A stretch of DNA of 64,000 nucleotides from Branchiostoma floridae. Its lineage: Eukaryota; Chordata; Leptocardii; Amphioxiformes; Branchiostomatidae. The notes beneath the pieces were generated by a model. The model saw only the letters and a list, made by a program, of their open reading frames with translations, was not told the DNA's origin and ran no database searches. Below are positions 33,701-43,026 of this stretch, one piece after another. How positions within the stretch are numbered: position 1 is the first letter of the stretch; each line of letters opens with the position of its first letter. A program made the translations under genes and the position numbers. The DNA is taken from assembly GCF_000003815.2 (NCBI RefSeq), contig NC_049979.1, positions 2,158,385 through 2,222,384 on the forward strand, in the 5' to 3' direction.

Positions 33701-36700
33701 CACCTGTACGTACGGAGGGAACACACGTCATGCCGCTAGCACACCTGTACGTACGGAGGGAACACACACGTCAGGCCGATAGCACACCTGTACGTACGGA
33801 GGGAACACACGTCAGGCCGCTAGCACACCTGTACGTACGGAGGGAACACGCATCAGGCCGCTAGCACACCTGGACGTACGGAGGGAACACACGTCAGGCC
33901 GCTAGCACACCTGTACGTACGGAGGGAACACACACGTCAGGTCACTAGCACACCTGTACGTACGGAGGGAACACACACGTCAGGTCACTAGCACACCTGT
34001 ACGTACGGAGGGAACACACACGTCAGGCCGCTAGCACACCTGTACGTACGGAGGGAACACGCATCAGGCCGCTAGCGCACCTGTACGTACGGAGAGAACA
34101 CACGTCAGGCCGCTAGCACACCTGTAAGTACGGAGGGAACACACGTCAGGCCGCTAGCGCACCTGTACGTACGGAGGGAACACACGTCAGGCCACTAGCA
34201 CACCTGTACGTACGGAGGGAACAGACACGTCAGGCCGCTAGCACACATGTACGTATGGAGGGAACACACACGTCAGGCCGCTGACACACCTAACGCACGT
34301 AACGCTATTTCCCCTTTATCAACTTTATCACTTTTAGAACTTTAGAACCGTTTTTAAAAATCTTTTGACCCCTTTTATGCTATGGTATTGTTCAGACTAT
34401 TTTCCCCGAAGTCTAAGTATCCACAACCCTCACGTACGGCCTGTTGGAGGCTAAGTACCCACCCGGTGTGCCCGTTACCACAGCTCTCCCCCTCCTGTCT
34501 GGCGCACACGTGACAGCACCTGCAAACGTCAAGGGTCAGTTCGCAGTCCGACGGCGGCTCGGGGCAGGTGTAGTCCGCCTGAATGAATGAATGAATGGAT
34601 GAATGAATGAATGAATGAATGAATGAATGAATGAATGAATGAATGAATGAATGAATGAATGAATGAATGAATGAATGAATGAATGAATTAATGAACGAAC
34701 GAACGAACGAACGAACGAAGGAACGAACGAACGAAGGAACGAACGTACGAATGAATGAATGAATGAATGAATGAATGAATGAATGAATGAATGAATGAAT
34801 GAATGAATGAATGAATGAATGAATGAATGAATGAATGAATGAATGAATGAATGAAATCGCTATCATACAGAGGACAACTTAAAGTGTAGTCAGGGATATC
34901 AAGTAAAAAAAATGAATGTTTATCAACGATTACAGAGACTCAAAATCAAAATTTATGGAACATATGTCAAAATGGACTAACAGAGAAACTGGTCAGCAAT
35001 GGAGAAAATGTCCTACAAGCACATCAGCAAGAAGGAAGATCAAATTCAAAAACCAGCTTCATCGTGCAAAGTGGAGCAGCGAACCACCAGCCCAAGTCAT
35101 ATAAAGAAGCACTGCTCCACACACAGAAAAGTTCACAACGGAAGAGAAAGTCCAGTGACAGAACAAAGGGTCCTGGCCATTACAGGTATGATAAACACAT
35201 TGCCACACATGAGAAGGAGAGAAATGCCAAGCCTGGAGATGAGAGTACAGACCTTTCAGACTTTGTTAGTGCAGCAAGAACCAGACTGAAGAGGAGAAGA
35301 TTTTTCCTAGGCTACATGAAGAAAACAGAACCTAGGAAACTACAGGATATGATATACAAATATGCACAAAGAAGGGAAGTACATCTATCCTTTGTGAGGG
35401 TTATGACAAGCAGACAGAAGGACATGGCCTTTGCAAGGATAAATGTCCTTGAGCACCAAGCTGACATGGTAGTGAAAGACAAGTTCTGGCCAGAAGGCAT
35501 TAAGTGCAGACTATGGTTATCAGAAAGGAGGTACAAGAACAAGGGAGGTGACCAGGAGCCGAGTAGCGAAAAGCCCTGTCCGTAATCAGAATGCCATGGC
35601 CCAGACCTTGGGTACATACCCTGCACCATACCAACAAGTAACATGACCAGAAGTATACAAAGTCAACTGTCAGTTGCCTGCTACAATACTAGGGGACTAG
35701 TGACAGCAATACCGTTCATCAGGAAACACTTAGCACATATAGACATAGTAGCAATTACAGAGCACTGGCTCTTTGAAGAATCACTTCCAGAATTGGACAG
35801 AGTTTTAAACAGCCATAGGGGCTGGGGCAGGGCAGACAGGAGACTGCAAGATCATGAAAGAGGGCACTGGAGGAGAGGTCAGGGTGGAGTGGCACTGTTA
35901 TGGAAAGAATCAATAGATTATGCAGTTTGCAAACTGAATGATGGCAACGACAGAATCATAGGAGTGCGGATAAGGCTTTGTGACGGCCAAAAACTCTTTC
36001 TCTTTGCTGTCTACATGCCAAATGGAGGAATGCCAATTGAAGAATACAGAGAACAGCTGGAGGTGTTAAGGGAGTTATATAGAAAGTATGAGAATGACGG
36101 GGAAGTTATGATTATTGGAGACTTTAATGCAGACCTTGGTGATCAAGGAGGGCCAAGGGGCAAAGGTCAAATGTCAAAACTGGGGAAAGAACTAGCAGAC
36201 ATCATGGGTGAACTAGGCTTGCTATCTCTCAACCTAAGCAACTTGGGCACAGGGCCACTTCACACTTTCCAGGCCAATGGTGACAAGAATCTGTCAACTA
36301 TAGACCATATTGTCATTCCCCACACATTAGCAGCAGAAGCAACCTCATGCAGAGTCTTAGAGAACAACGGAGACAACTTATCAGACCACAACCCAGTCAT
36401 AGCAACTTTCAACAACAAACCATCTGAGTGGAAAGAAGGGCAGTGTGAAGCAAAACTAGACTGGGAGAAGGTTGAAAGACAAGTGATTGAAGATACTTTT
36501 GGAAAAAGTGTGGAAAGGAAACTAGACGCAACTAAAAGCCCCAGTGAAGTGACAATAGCTGCCATTGAAGAGGAAGTCGGTGTGTTAACTGAAGTGCTGA
36601 GAAGTGCAGCAGTAGAGACAATACCAGTGAAGAGAACAAAAAAGCACCAGAAGCCTTATTGGTCATCAGACCTACAAGAAACACACCAGGAAGAGATAGA

Positions 36701-39700
36701 GGCCTGGCTCCTGTGGAAGGCAGCTGGAAAACCAAGGGAGAAGAACAACCAGCTGTTTAAGAATTACAAAGACAGTAAAAGCCGCTACCGAGCAGTTCTA
36801 AGACAGGCAAAACTCCTGCATGAAGAACAAGAGAATGAGAAACTAGCAGAGATAGCAGGAACGGACGACAGGGGTTTTTGGAAGAAAATAAGACAAAGAA
36901 AAGGAAAAATAGACAAACCACAAGCAGTGAAAGTGGGAGACCAACTCCTGACAGACCCAAGAGAGGTAAGAGAGGCATGGGCCACCCATTTTGAAATGCT
37001 TGGAAATGAGCAGAAAGAGGAAAGTGCACTTTATGATGAAGTACATAAGGAAGCAGTCATAGAGGAAGTAGGGAAAATGGAGAGGGAGAGTTATAATAAC
37101 ACTGAAGACATTCTAGAAGAACCATTCCTCCTGTCAGAAGTGGCCACTGTTTGCAGGCAGCTGAAGTGTGGTAAAGCTGGAGGGAATGATGGCCTGACAT
37201 ATGAACACATGAAGTATGGTGGCAAAGCACTGTGGAGCAGAATGACAGCACTGTTCAATGCAATGAGGGAACTAGAATACATTCAATGGGATTTAAGAGG
37301 GAATTAAGATCCCCTTACTAAACAAGGCAAAACTAACAAAGCAGATTTCAACTCGCACAGAGGCATCACCCTCCTAAATGTGATGATGAAGATTTGGGAG
37401 AAAGTACTTTACAATAGATGGAAACCATGGTTACTGTCCAAGGGCCTACCACATGAGCTTCAAAACGGTGGTCAGGTGGGATGTAACAACATTACCACAG
37501 CCTACATTGTGCGAGAAGTACTGACTCACTACCAGGAAAGAGGCAGTTTAGTTTACGGCTGTTTCCTCGACACGACTAAAGCATACGATACAGTGTGGAT
37601 ACCAGGGCTGTTGTACAAGATGTTTAAAGTGGGTGTGAATGGCAAAATGTGGAGGTTGATCAAGCTGATGCACACCGAGAACTGCTATTCAGTCAAGTTG
37701 AACGGGGAGAAATCAAGAGAGTTCATAACCACACGCGGAGTTAACCAAGGAGGCGTGTTATCTCTCACATGCTACCTCCTCTCAACTAACGATGTGCATG
37801 AGATATTACAAGCCCAGGGTGGAGGGGCATCGGTGGGCGGTCTGAACTGTTGCTCACCGGCACTTGCAGACGACATATGCCTGCTTGCAGGCTCAAGATC
37901 AGCACTGATGAAACTTATAGACACTATGTATATTTATGGTACGAAATGGAGGTTTCAATTTGCACCAGAAAAGAGTAAATGCGTAGTGTTTGGTCAGAAG
38001 TCAGGAGGAAGGCCTACAGGAAGTTCAGTTGGGGACTGGTGGATGGGGAACACAGCTATTCCGGAGGTTGCTACAGTTACACATGTTGGGGTACAACATT
38101 CAGCAAACCTAACATCAGCAGCAGCGACAGAGAGTGCCACAAAGAAAGGCAAAGGAAAGACCTGTGCAATTCTTGCAACGGGATTGGAAGGCAGGAAACC
38201 TAATCCACTTGTCACAAGAAAACTTTACTACACTATAGTGATCCCCTCCATGCTACACGGGTGTGAGCTCTGGCAGCCATCCAATACTGATATGCAAAAA
38301 CTTGAGCAGTGCCACAGATTTGCCGCTAAGAAAATGCAAGATATGCATTTCCAGACGGAGACAACAGCAACCCTCGCAGCACTGGGGATGCCATCCCTTA
38401 GAGCAATTATTGACAAATACAAGCTGAGGCTCTTTGGCAGACTAACACAACTCCCCAGCAATGTGCTGGCAAAGAAAATATTCTTGTATAGACTGTACTC
38501 ATTCTTGCTGAGAAGAGAAAGAGGGATCAGCTCCAAAGGATTTATCAGTGATTGCTTCACAATTGCGCAAGAATATGGACTGAGTGAGTATCTTGAGCAG
38601 TTCGGGGTAACCCTAGAGTTCCCAGCAAACCGGTGGAAGCACATTGTGAAAGCAGCTGTGGGGGAAAAAGAGGAAGGAAAGTGGAACGACAAAATAAGTG
38701 GAAGTACAACAAGGTTCCAGAAGACACACACAACAATGTTGCAGCCACATAAGTTATGGATGCTAGCTAGGAAGAAACCTGCCTACAGAAGTGACCTACA
38801 AAAGTTGATACACCTCAGTACTGCACCGAGAACACAAAAAGCTTGCCCAGCATGTGACAACCCCACAGATGACCTAGTAAAGCACATGTTGACAGAATGC
38901 AGAACATTCCAGACGGTGAGGGAAGAAGTGACTGACCACCTTACTGACTTCCTTGGAATCAGAGTAGCAGTGGAAGTGCACCAGCAGGGAGACGAGAGAC
39001 TGACTGAAGTTCTCCTTGGTGCGCACATAGTAGAAGAGAACATTGAGACAGAACACTGGGAGGAGTTTATCCTGCTTGTGGCAAGAAAGCTAAGGCCACT
39101 AGCAGTAATGGCCCTCAAGCATATAACATGGAAATAAGTCAGGTCTTGGTTACTATCCACTACGATGGCCAATCAGTGACAACAGAGTAATTGGTGTAGA
39201 AACTGTGCAACTGATATACATACTGTACAACTGATAACTGACTGGTTTAAGTTAAGTCAAAGTGTTTACATTATGTACAGGACCGTATAACGGAAGCATA
39301 GGTATGAGTCATGTAAAGGTGTATGTGTAATGTGTTGCTCAGAGAAACTGCATGACGAAAGTTCAAGACCCATGTGAGTCAAACCGAAGTATCGTTATAC
39401 AAGTTTGCGTTCAGAGACTGTATTTCAGAAGTTTAAGACTAAGAGATGTAGATCATGACAAGTTGGTTTCTTTTTACCATGTACACAGTCATATGTATGA
39501 CATGTCGACAATAGACAACTTTTTAAAGTCAAGCGGGACAAGGCGTAAATGAGTGTTCGTAGAATCTGTTTGTACCGTATTATTATGTTGTAAGCTGTCA
39601 CCTAGGAAACATATTTTAATATTTGTAAATATTCCATTTTTATGCTCTCCCAAGACGGAGGAATAAAGTATGAAGAAGAATGAATGAATGAATGAATGAA

Positions 39701-40434
39701 TGAATGAATGAATGAATGAATGAATGAATGAATGAATGAATGAATTAATGAACGAACGAACGAACGAACGAACGAAGGAACGAACGAACGAAGGAACGAA
39801 CGTACGAATGAATGAATGAATGAATGAATGAATGAATGAATGAATGAATGAATGAATGAATGAATGAATGAATGAATGAATGAATGAATGAATGAATGAA
39901 TGAATGAATGAATGAATGAATGAATGAATGAATGAATGAAATCGCTATCATACAGAGGACAACTTAAAGTGTAGTCAGGGATATCAAGTAAAAAAAATGA
40001 ATGTTTATCAACGATTACAGAGACTCAAAATCAAAATNNNNNNNNNNNNNNNNNNNNNNNNNNNNNNNNNNNNNNNNNNNNNNNNNNNNNNNNNNNNNNN
40101 NNNNNNNNNNNNNNNNNNNNNNNNNNNNNNNNNNNNNTACTCGCGGGGAAACCTATATTTGTCATGTAAGAAAAACGGATTAGTTAGGGATATCAATAAA
40201 AAAATGGACGGGTAATAGTTTCAACTGCAATATTTCTGAGATATTACAATTTGAAACTACCGTCTGTCCATTTTCTTTAACGGGTATAGGTTACCCGCGA
40301 ATAAAGGTGAACTAGCGTTACATATGGCAGTGCTCAACAAAACAATAACCTGCCTCCAAGATGCACGGGCAGTGCAATAACAGCGAGTTGGCATAGCCGA
40401 CAGCTATCAGGAGCAGGAGCGCGACGGGAGCCAT
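30710..40434 (-). CDS. IGFBP-VWC-VWC secreted protein, paralogue B
   Basis: Exons: 40434-40354, 34578-34463, 33414-33275, 32659-32538, 31726-31541, 30883-30710. They total 819 nt (272 residues) with all phases consistent. Exon 1 ([17 protein letters not shown]) is a signal peptide. Exons 2 and 3 form an IGFBP-type domain ([23 protein letters not shown]); the usual CGCC motif is CRCC here. Exon 4 has a linker (AKRQATD) and the start of VWC1 ([12 protein letters not shown]). Exon 5 joins the end of VWC1 (PGQCCPEC) to the start of VWC2. Exon 6 finishes VWC2 ([19 protein letters not shown]) and ends DLMDG-stop. Intron 1 uses a GC donor (GGAG/GCAGGT); the GT 4 nt downstream would break the frame. 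Intron 1 contains a LINE and a gap. Probable secreted growth-factor-binding protein like CRIM1, by domain order only. Confidence 0.8.
31075..31190. repeat. Repeat shared with 25585-25683 (inverted)
   Basis: Words acggtatgtcaatacgcc, atggctactcaaaagcgcc and caaggcccaataactttc. The copy in the second duplication (43640-43700) is shortened: the middle part is deleted. Confidence 0.6.
33395..34290 (-). repeat. 41-bp minisatellite of 3' splice-site units, ~22 copies (paralogue B)
   Basis: Same unit as in paralogue A: caggccgctagcacacctg then tacgtacggagggaac. The proximal unit supplies the acceptor of exon 33275-33414. Several units differ by one base in the acceptor region (gtgcgtacgg, gtatgtacgg, gtaagtacgg). 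Two units have acatg in place of acctg or lack the AG. The array fills most of the 1.05-kb intron. Confidence 0.9.
34580..34855. repeat. (GAAT)n microsatellite abutting a splice acceptor
   Basis: About 270 bp of gaat units with an internal gaac/gaag block. Read in gene sense it is (CATT)n, running directly into the CAG acceptor of exon 34463-34578, so the microsatellite acts as the pyrimidine-rich tract. An identical array including the same internal variants lies at 39680-39940. Confidence 0.95.
34582..34952. repeat. Direct repeat flanking the LINE, left copy
   Basis: The GAAT array plus about 100 bp (gaaatcgctatcatacagag to actcaaaatcaaaat) is repeated at 39680-40037 with no difference that I can see outside array length. 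The right copy is cut off by a gap exactly where the left one runs into the LINE. Confidence 0.9.
35064..35585 (+). CDS. LINE ORF1-like protein
   Basis: 173 residues, very basic in the first 70 (KRKSSDRTKG, KEKERN-like), then a globular-looking part: ARTRLKRRRFFLGYMKKTEP, YAQRREVHLSFVRVMTSRQK, KFWPEGIKCRLWL. The second half, with a conserved-looking FWPEGIKCR motif, resembles the C-terminal domains of LINE ORF1 proteins that bind RNA; the first start that keeps it intact is at 35064. It ends 57 nt before ORF2. No zinc knuckle is present. The role as an RNA-binding ORF1p is inferred from position. Confidence 0.6.
   Translation: MQSGAANHQPKSYKEALLHTQKSSQRKRKSSDRTKGPGHYRYDKHIATHEKERNAKPGDESTDLSDFVSAARTRLKRRRFFLGYMKKTEPRKLQDMIYKYAQRREVHLSFVRVMTSRQKDMAFARINVLEHQADMVVKDKFWPEGIKCRLWLSERRYKNKGGDQEPSSEKPCP
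35643..39137 (+). pseudogene. LINE ORF2 endonuclease-reverse transcriptase, frameshifted
   Basis: Residues 1-250 form an APE-type endonuclease: ACYNTRGL, IVAITEHWLF, GVALLWKE, VMIIGDFNADLG and the final LSDHNPVIATF. The RT begins with LKCGKAGGNDGLTYEHMKYG. The frame stops at 37307 within the sequence before the conserved HRGITLLNV, which is in the frame opening at 37380; at least two base-level frame changes lie between 37295 and 37360. The second part holds YGCFLDTTKAYDTVW, GVNQGGVLSLTCYLL and a catalytic box ALADDICLLA. The C-terminal part includes MLHGCELW and a Cys/His knuckle CPACDN...HMLTEC. The catalytic Asp pair is kept, so loss of frame is recent. Confidence 0.8.
39680..40037. repeat. 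Direct repeat flanking the LINE, right copy
   Basis: Same (GAAT)n, gaattaatgaacgaacgaac block and gaaatcgctatcatacagag tail as at 34582-34952. Ends at the 100-N gap. It is either an exceptionally long target duplication or, more likely, the same locus assembled twice from two haplotypes. Confidence 0.85.
40038..40137. other. Assembly gap (100 N)
   Basis: Placeholder gap at the end of the right-hand flanking repeat. Confidence 1.
40138..40305. mobile_element. Palindromic element at the 3' side of exon 1 (B)
   Basis: Outer words cgcggggaaacctat and ataggttacccgcg are inverted, as are aaaatggacgg and ccgtctgtccatttt further in. Related arms lie in the same intron of C (46225-46255 and 47130-47165) further apart. 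Confidence 0.55.
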
Positions 40435-40630
40435 GTTTCCTCTCGTACGGCTGGAAAGGTTGTGAGAGAAGTAGTGAGAACATTCGCAGGTGTGAACAGG
40501 TGTGGGCAGGTGAGGGGACAGGTGTTTGTTCTGTACGGAAGCCGCAGGTAGGGCTGACGTGCAGAGTAAGGCGTTGGTCTTACGTTCATCAAACTCGGCC
40601 AGCGCCATTGATTCAACGTCCAAGTGTTAA
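40435..40630 (-). promoter_or_regulatory. Conserved upstream block of paralogue B
   Basis: Counterpart of 27439-27640 and 47283-47460, with gtacggctggaaaggttgtg next to the ATG and repeated caggtg words further up. Function is inferred. Confidence 0.45.
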
Positions 40631-41683
40631 TATGTTAGTCCATGTTGACCATGTGGGCCTTTGCGAGATCCCTTTTGAAAACTGAAAGGCTATTCTCTGA
40701 TTGGCTGACAGCTGCAGCTGGTTTGTGGCGACGCTCACAATAACCGGGGGTGGCCCTTCAGATACTGAAGTAGCAGGGTCTCCTTATTGGTTGGGGGCCG
40801 TGCGTAGGAGGATGCAATTTTCGTTTCGAAAAAAAACAACACGTTTAACCTTACTGTAATTAAATAGTACAAAATAGCTTCAAATGAGCAAATACATGTC
40901 GTAGATTGAAAGACATATATATTAGAAAACAAATTACTGATGTCGTAGAATAAAAACGTAGATTTCAAGATGATAAAAGACAAAAAAGAATAATCTGTTG
41001 TTCGGTAGTCCATACTGTGTGCATTTGGTCATTCCTGCACACGCTGATTTCATAATCGAGGCAACTTTTTTGGACAAACGTTGCTTTTCGCGCGCTCGCA
41101 CCAGACTTTGGGGTTCCCAGAGGATGTCAGCCATATAATCAAATCTGCATGGCCTTTTTGTGAAAACTTGAATGATAAAGCTGAAGGGTAAATCGAAAAG
41201 ACTGGATTTAGTACGCTAGTCTTACTGCGTGCAGGAAAGGTGATGAGAAAGTTGGGTTCGGGAACAGGTGTCTGAAGGTAAGAGTGAGTCAGGGGTCCTT
41301 TGACCTTCAAGGAAGCCGGAAGAAAAGGTCATTTCAGTAGGGATCTTTATTTTTAGATTTAAGTTACTGATTTTTGTCATGTTTAATATAATATCAATGA
41401 AAGGACCCGGATTCATTCAGTGTTTGTTGTGTGCGGCCCATTCGATGCTGGGTTTAGAAAATGTAAAGGAGGGTTTACTCATGAACAAACTTTCTTTGTT
41501 TACGTCAGCTAAGACTACGTAAGTTGTCTTCTGACTTTTTTATTTGCACCTTTATCTATTTCTTACGAATTAAGTAACATAAATGTCATTAGAAAAGACG
41601 GAGCGGGTCGCTTTTGTCATTTAAACATATTGGTATTAGTATTAGAAATATACTGAAGAAGAAGAAAGTAAGATTAATATGCA

Positions 41684-42213
41684 TTAGGCCACACCAAGTA
41701 AATTTTATGGATGACATCCTCTGCAGACTGCAATAATGAGATAGGGCGAAAAAAAAACAAGATGGGTAAAAAAAACAAGATGGCTAAATTTTCAAAATAG
41801 ACACCATAAACATTGTAACAAGAGTTTAAGTGACAAAACATGGTAACACTGACAACAAATCATTAATTCCTGTATTCAAGAAGTGAACTAGTGTTGTTTA
41901 AGTGACACTAGTGTGGTAGACTGGTATTACTTACCAAGTTGCCAACTACACTCATGACTTCCATAGTGGTGCCACTTTTACAGCTATTCAGCTGGTTTCA
42001 CTTCTATAACTACAGTAATGGCTACCTCGCTAGTGTGACTTCTACAAGTACAATCATTAGGCTAAAACACAACATACTTTCCCACTTTGGTACTTTCTAG
42101 TCATGTTGACCATCTCCAAAGAAGGAAAAAAAATTCTTGTTTTTTTTCTGAAATCAGGCGAAAATTAATGAGCGCGCGGATGTCATCCATAAAATTTACT
42201 TGCTGTGGCCTTA
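41684..42213. mobile_element. Long inverted-repeat element (copy 2)
   Basis: Same as 29319-29853, carried along by the segmental duplication; a few single-base differences only. Confidence 0.7.
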
Positions 42214-42310
42214 ATAGAAGGTATCAGTTTATGCGTGATTTATACAGTTTAGTTATCTGTAAGAGTGGTACCAAAATACTATGAGAAAGAGAAGACGAGG
42301 TCTGATGGAG

Positions 42311-42389
42311 ATCAAACTTTATTTGAGCAGACATCAAACAGCCACGGTTCTCGTTCCCGTCAGAACACCTCGTTCCCAGGCTGATTTAC
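42311..42389 (-). promoter_or_regulatory. Probable 3' UTR exon and poly(A) signal of paralogue C
   Basis: Acceptor tactttttcag at 42390-42400, then AATAAA at 42323-42318. Identical in arrangement to paralogue B. Confidence 0.5.
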
Positions 42390-42559
42390 CTGAAAAAGTA
42401 TGCAAAATTGAGGCCTTAGTTTAGAACCACAGCAAAACCCGTCGAACGGCTTATTGCTGCTTGCTATTGATGGCAGGTACTCTCTCTTCTGATCTTACAA
42501 GGGACATGTCGTTATTAGACTGTTTTTCTGTTCGACATGTAATTTGTTGATCTAACAAA

Positions 42560-43026
42560 CTGAATGCGAGATCCAAGATCCCGCGATCTCGAACCTTGGT
42601 CTAGCTGTCCATGTGATTCCGCATCCAGATCTAACAAACATGTTACTGACTGAATGAAAGATCCAAGACCCCGTGTCCCACCCATAAGGTGATCCCACAT
42701 CTAGATCCCCTAAACATGTTAGAAAGCGCGAGATTCAAGATCCCCAAAGTCCGTACCTTGATCTAGCCGTCTATAAGGTGATCCCACGTGTAAATCTAAT
42801 GTTACTAACTTGTTACATGTCACAAACTAAATGAAAGATCCATGATCCCGAACCGTGATCTAAACGTCAATGGGGATCCCTCATATAAAATTTAATCCAA
42901 GACCCCGTGCCCCCCTACCTTGATCTAGCCGTCCATAATGTGATTTTGCATCTATAAAGAAAATGCATACATGTACTACAGACTGAATGGAAGATCGAAG
43001 AACCCGTGACCCCCTACCTAGATCTA
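42560..43026 (-). repeat. ~85-bp minisatellite with stop codon and 5' splice-like site (paralogue C)
   Basis: Counterpart of 30230-30712, with one unit shortened near 42675. The gene-proximal unit reads, in gene sense, GGCTAGATCTAG followed by GTAGGGGG, a good donor six bases after the stop. Confidence 0.8.

Larger units (their letters stand above)
34953..39680 (+). mobile_element. Two-ORF non-LTR retrotransposon in the first intron of paralogue B
   Basis: Plus-strand LINE, antisense to the host gene, with an ORF1 (35064-35585) and an endonuclease-RT ORF2 (35643-39137, frame broken). After ORF2 there is about 540 bp of 3' UTR, ending in gaggaataaagtatgaagaa and then (GAAT)n. It belongs to the large CR1/Jockey-type group by its two-ORF layout and RT wording (GITLLNVMMKIWEKVLYNRW, GVNQGGVLS), but I cannot assign the clade. 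The left boundary is uncertain because the flanking direct repeat ends in a gap. Paralogue C lacks this insertion. Confidence 0.8.

Noticed and set aside
33282..33864. Plus-strand ORFs with repeated [13 protein letters not shown] peptides
   Set aside because: These come from the 41-bp minisatellite read on the strand opposite to the gene.
26590..34290. CRISPR-like array
   Set aside because: Units are direct tandem repeats without unique spacers in a eukaryotic intron; this is a minisatellite.
34375..34866. 163-residue ORF with SFIH repeats
   Set aside because: Most of it is the (CATT)n microsatellite; only the part at 34463-34578 is a real exon of paralogue B.
36260..39172. Several 60-170-residue minus-strand ORFs
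   Set aside because: Antisense shadows of the LINE ORF2.
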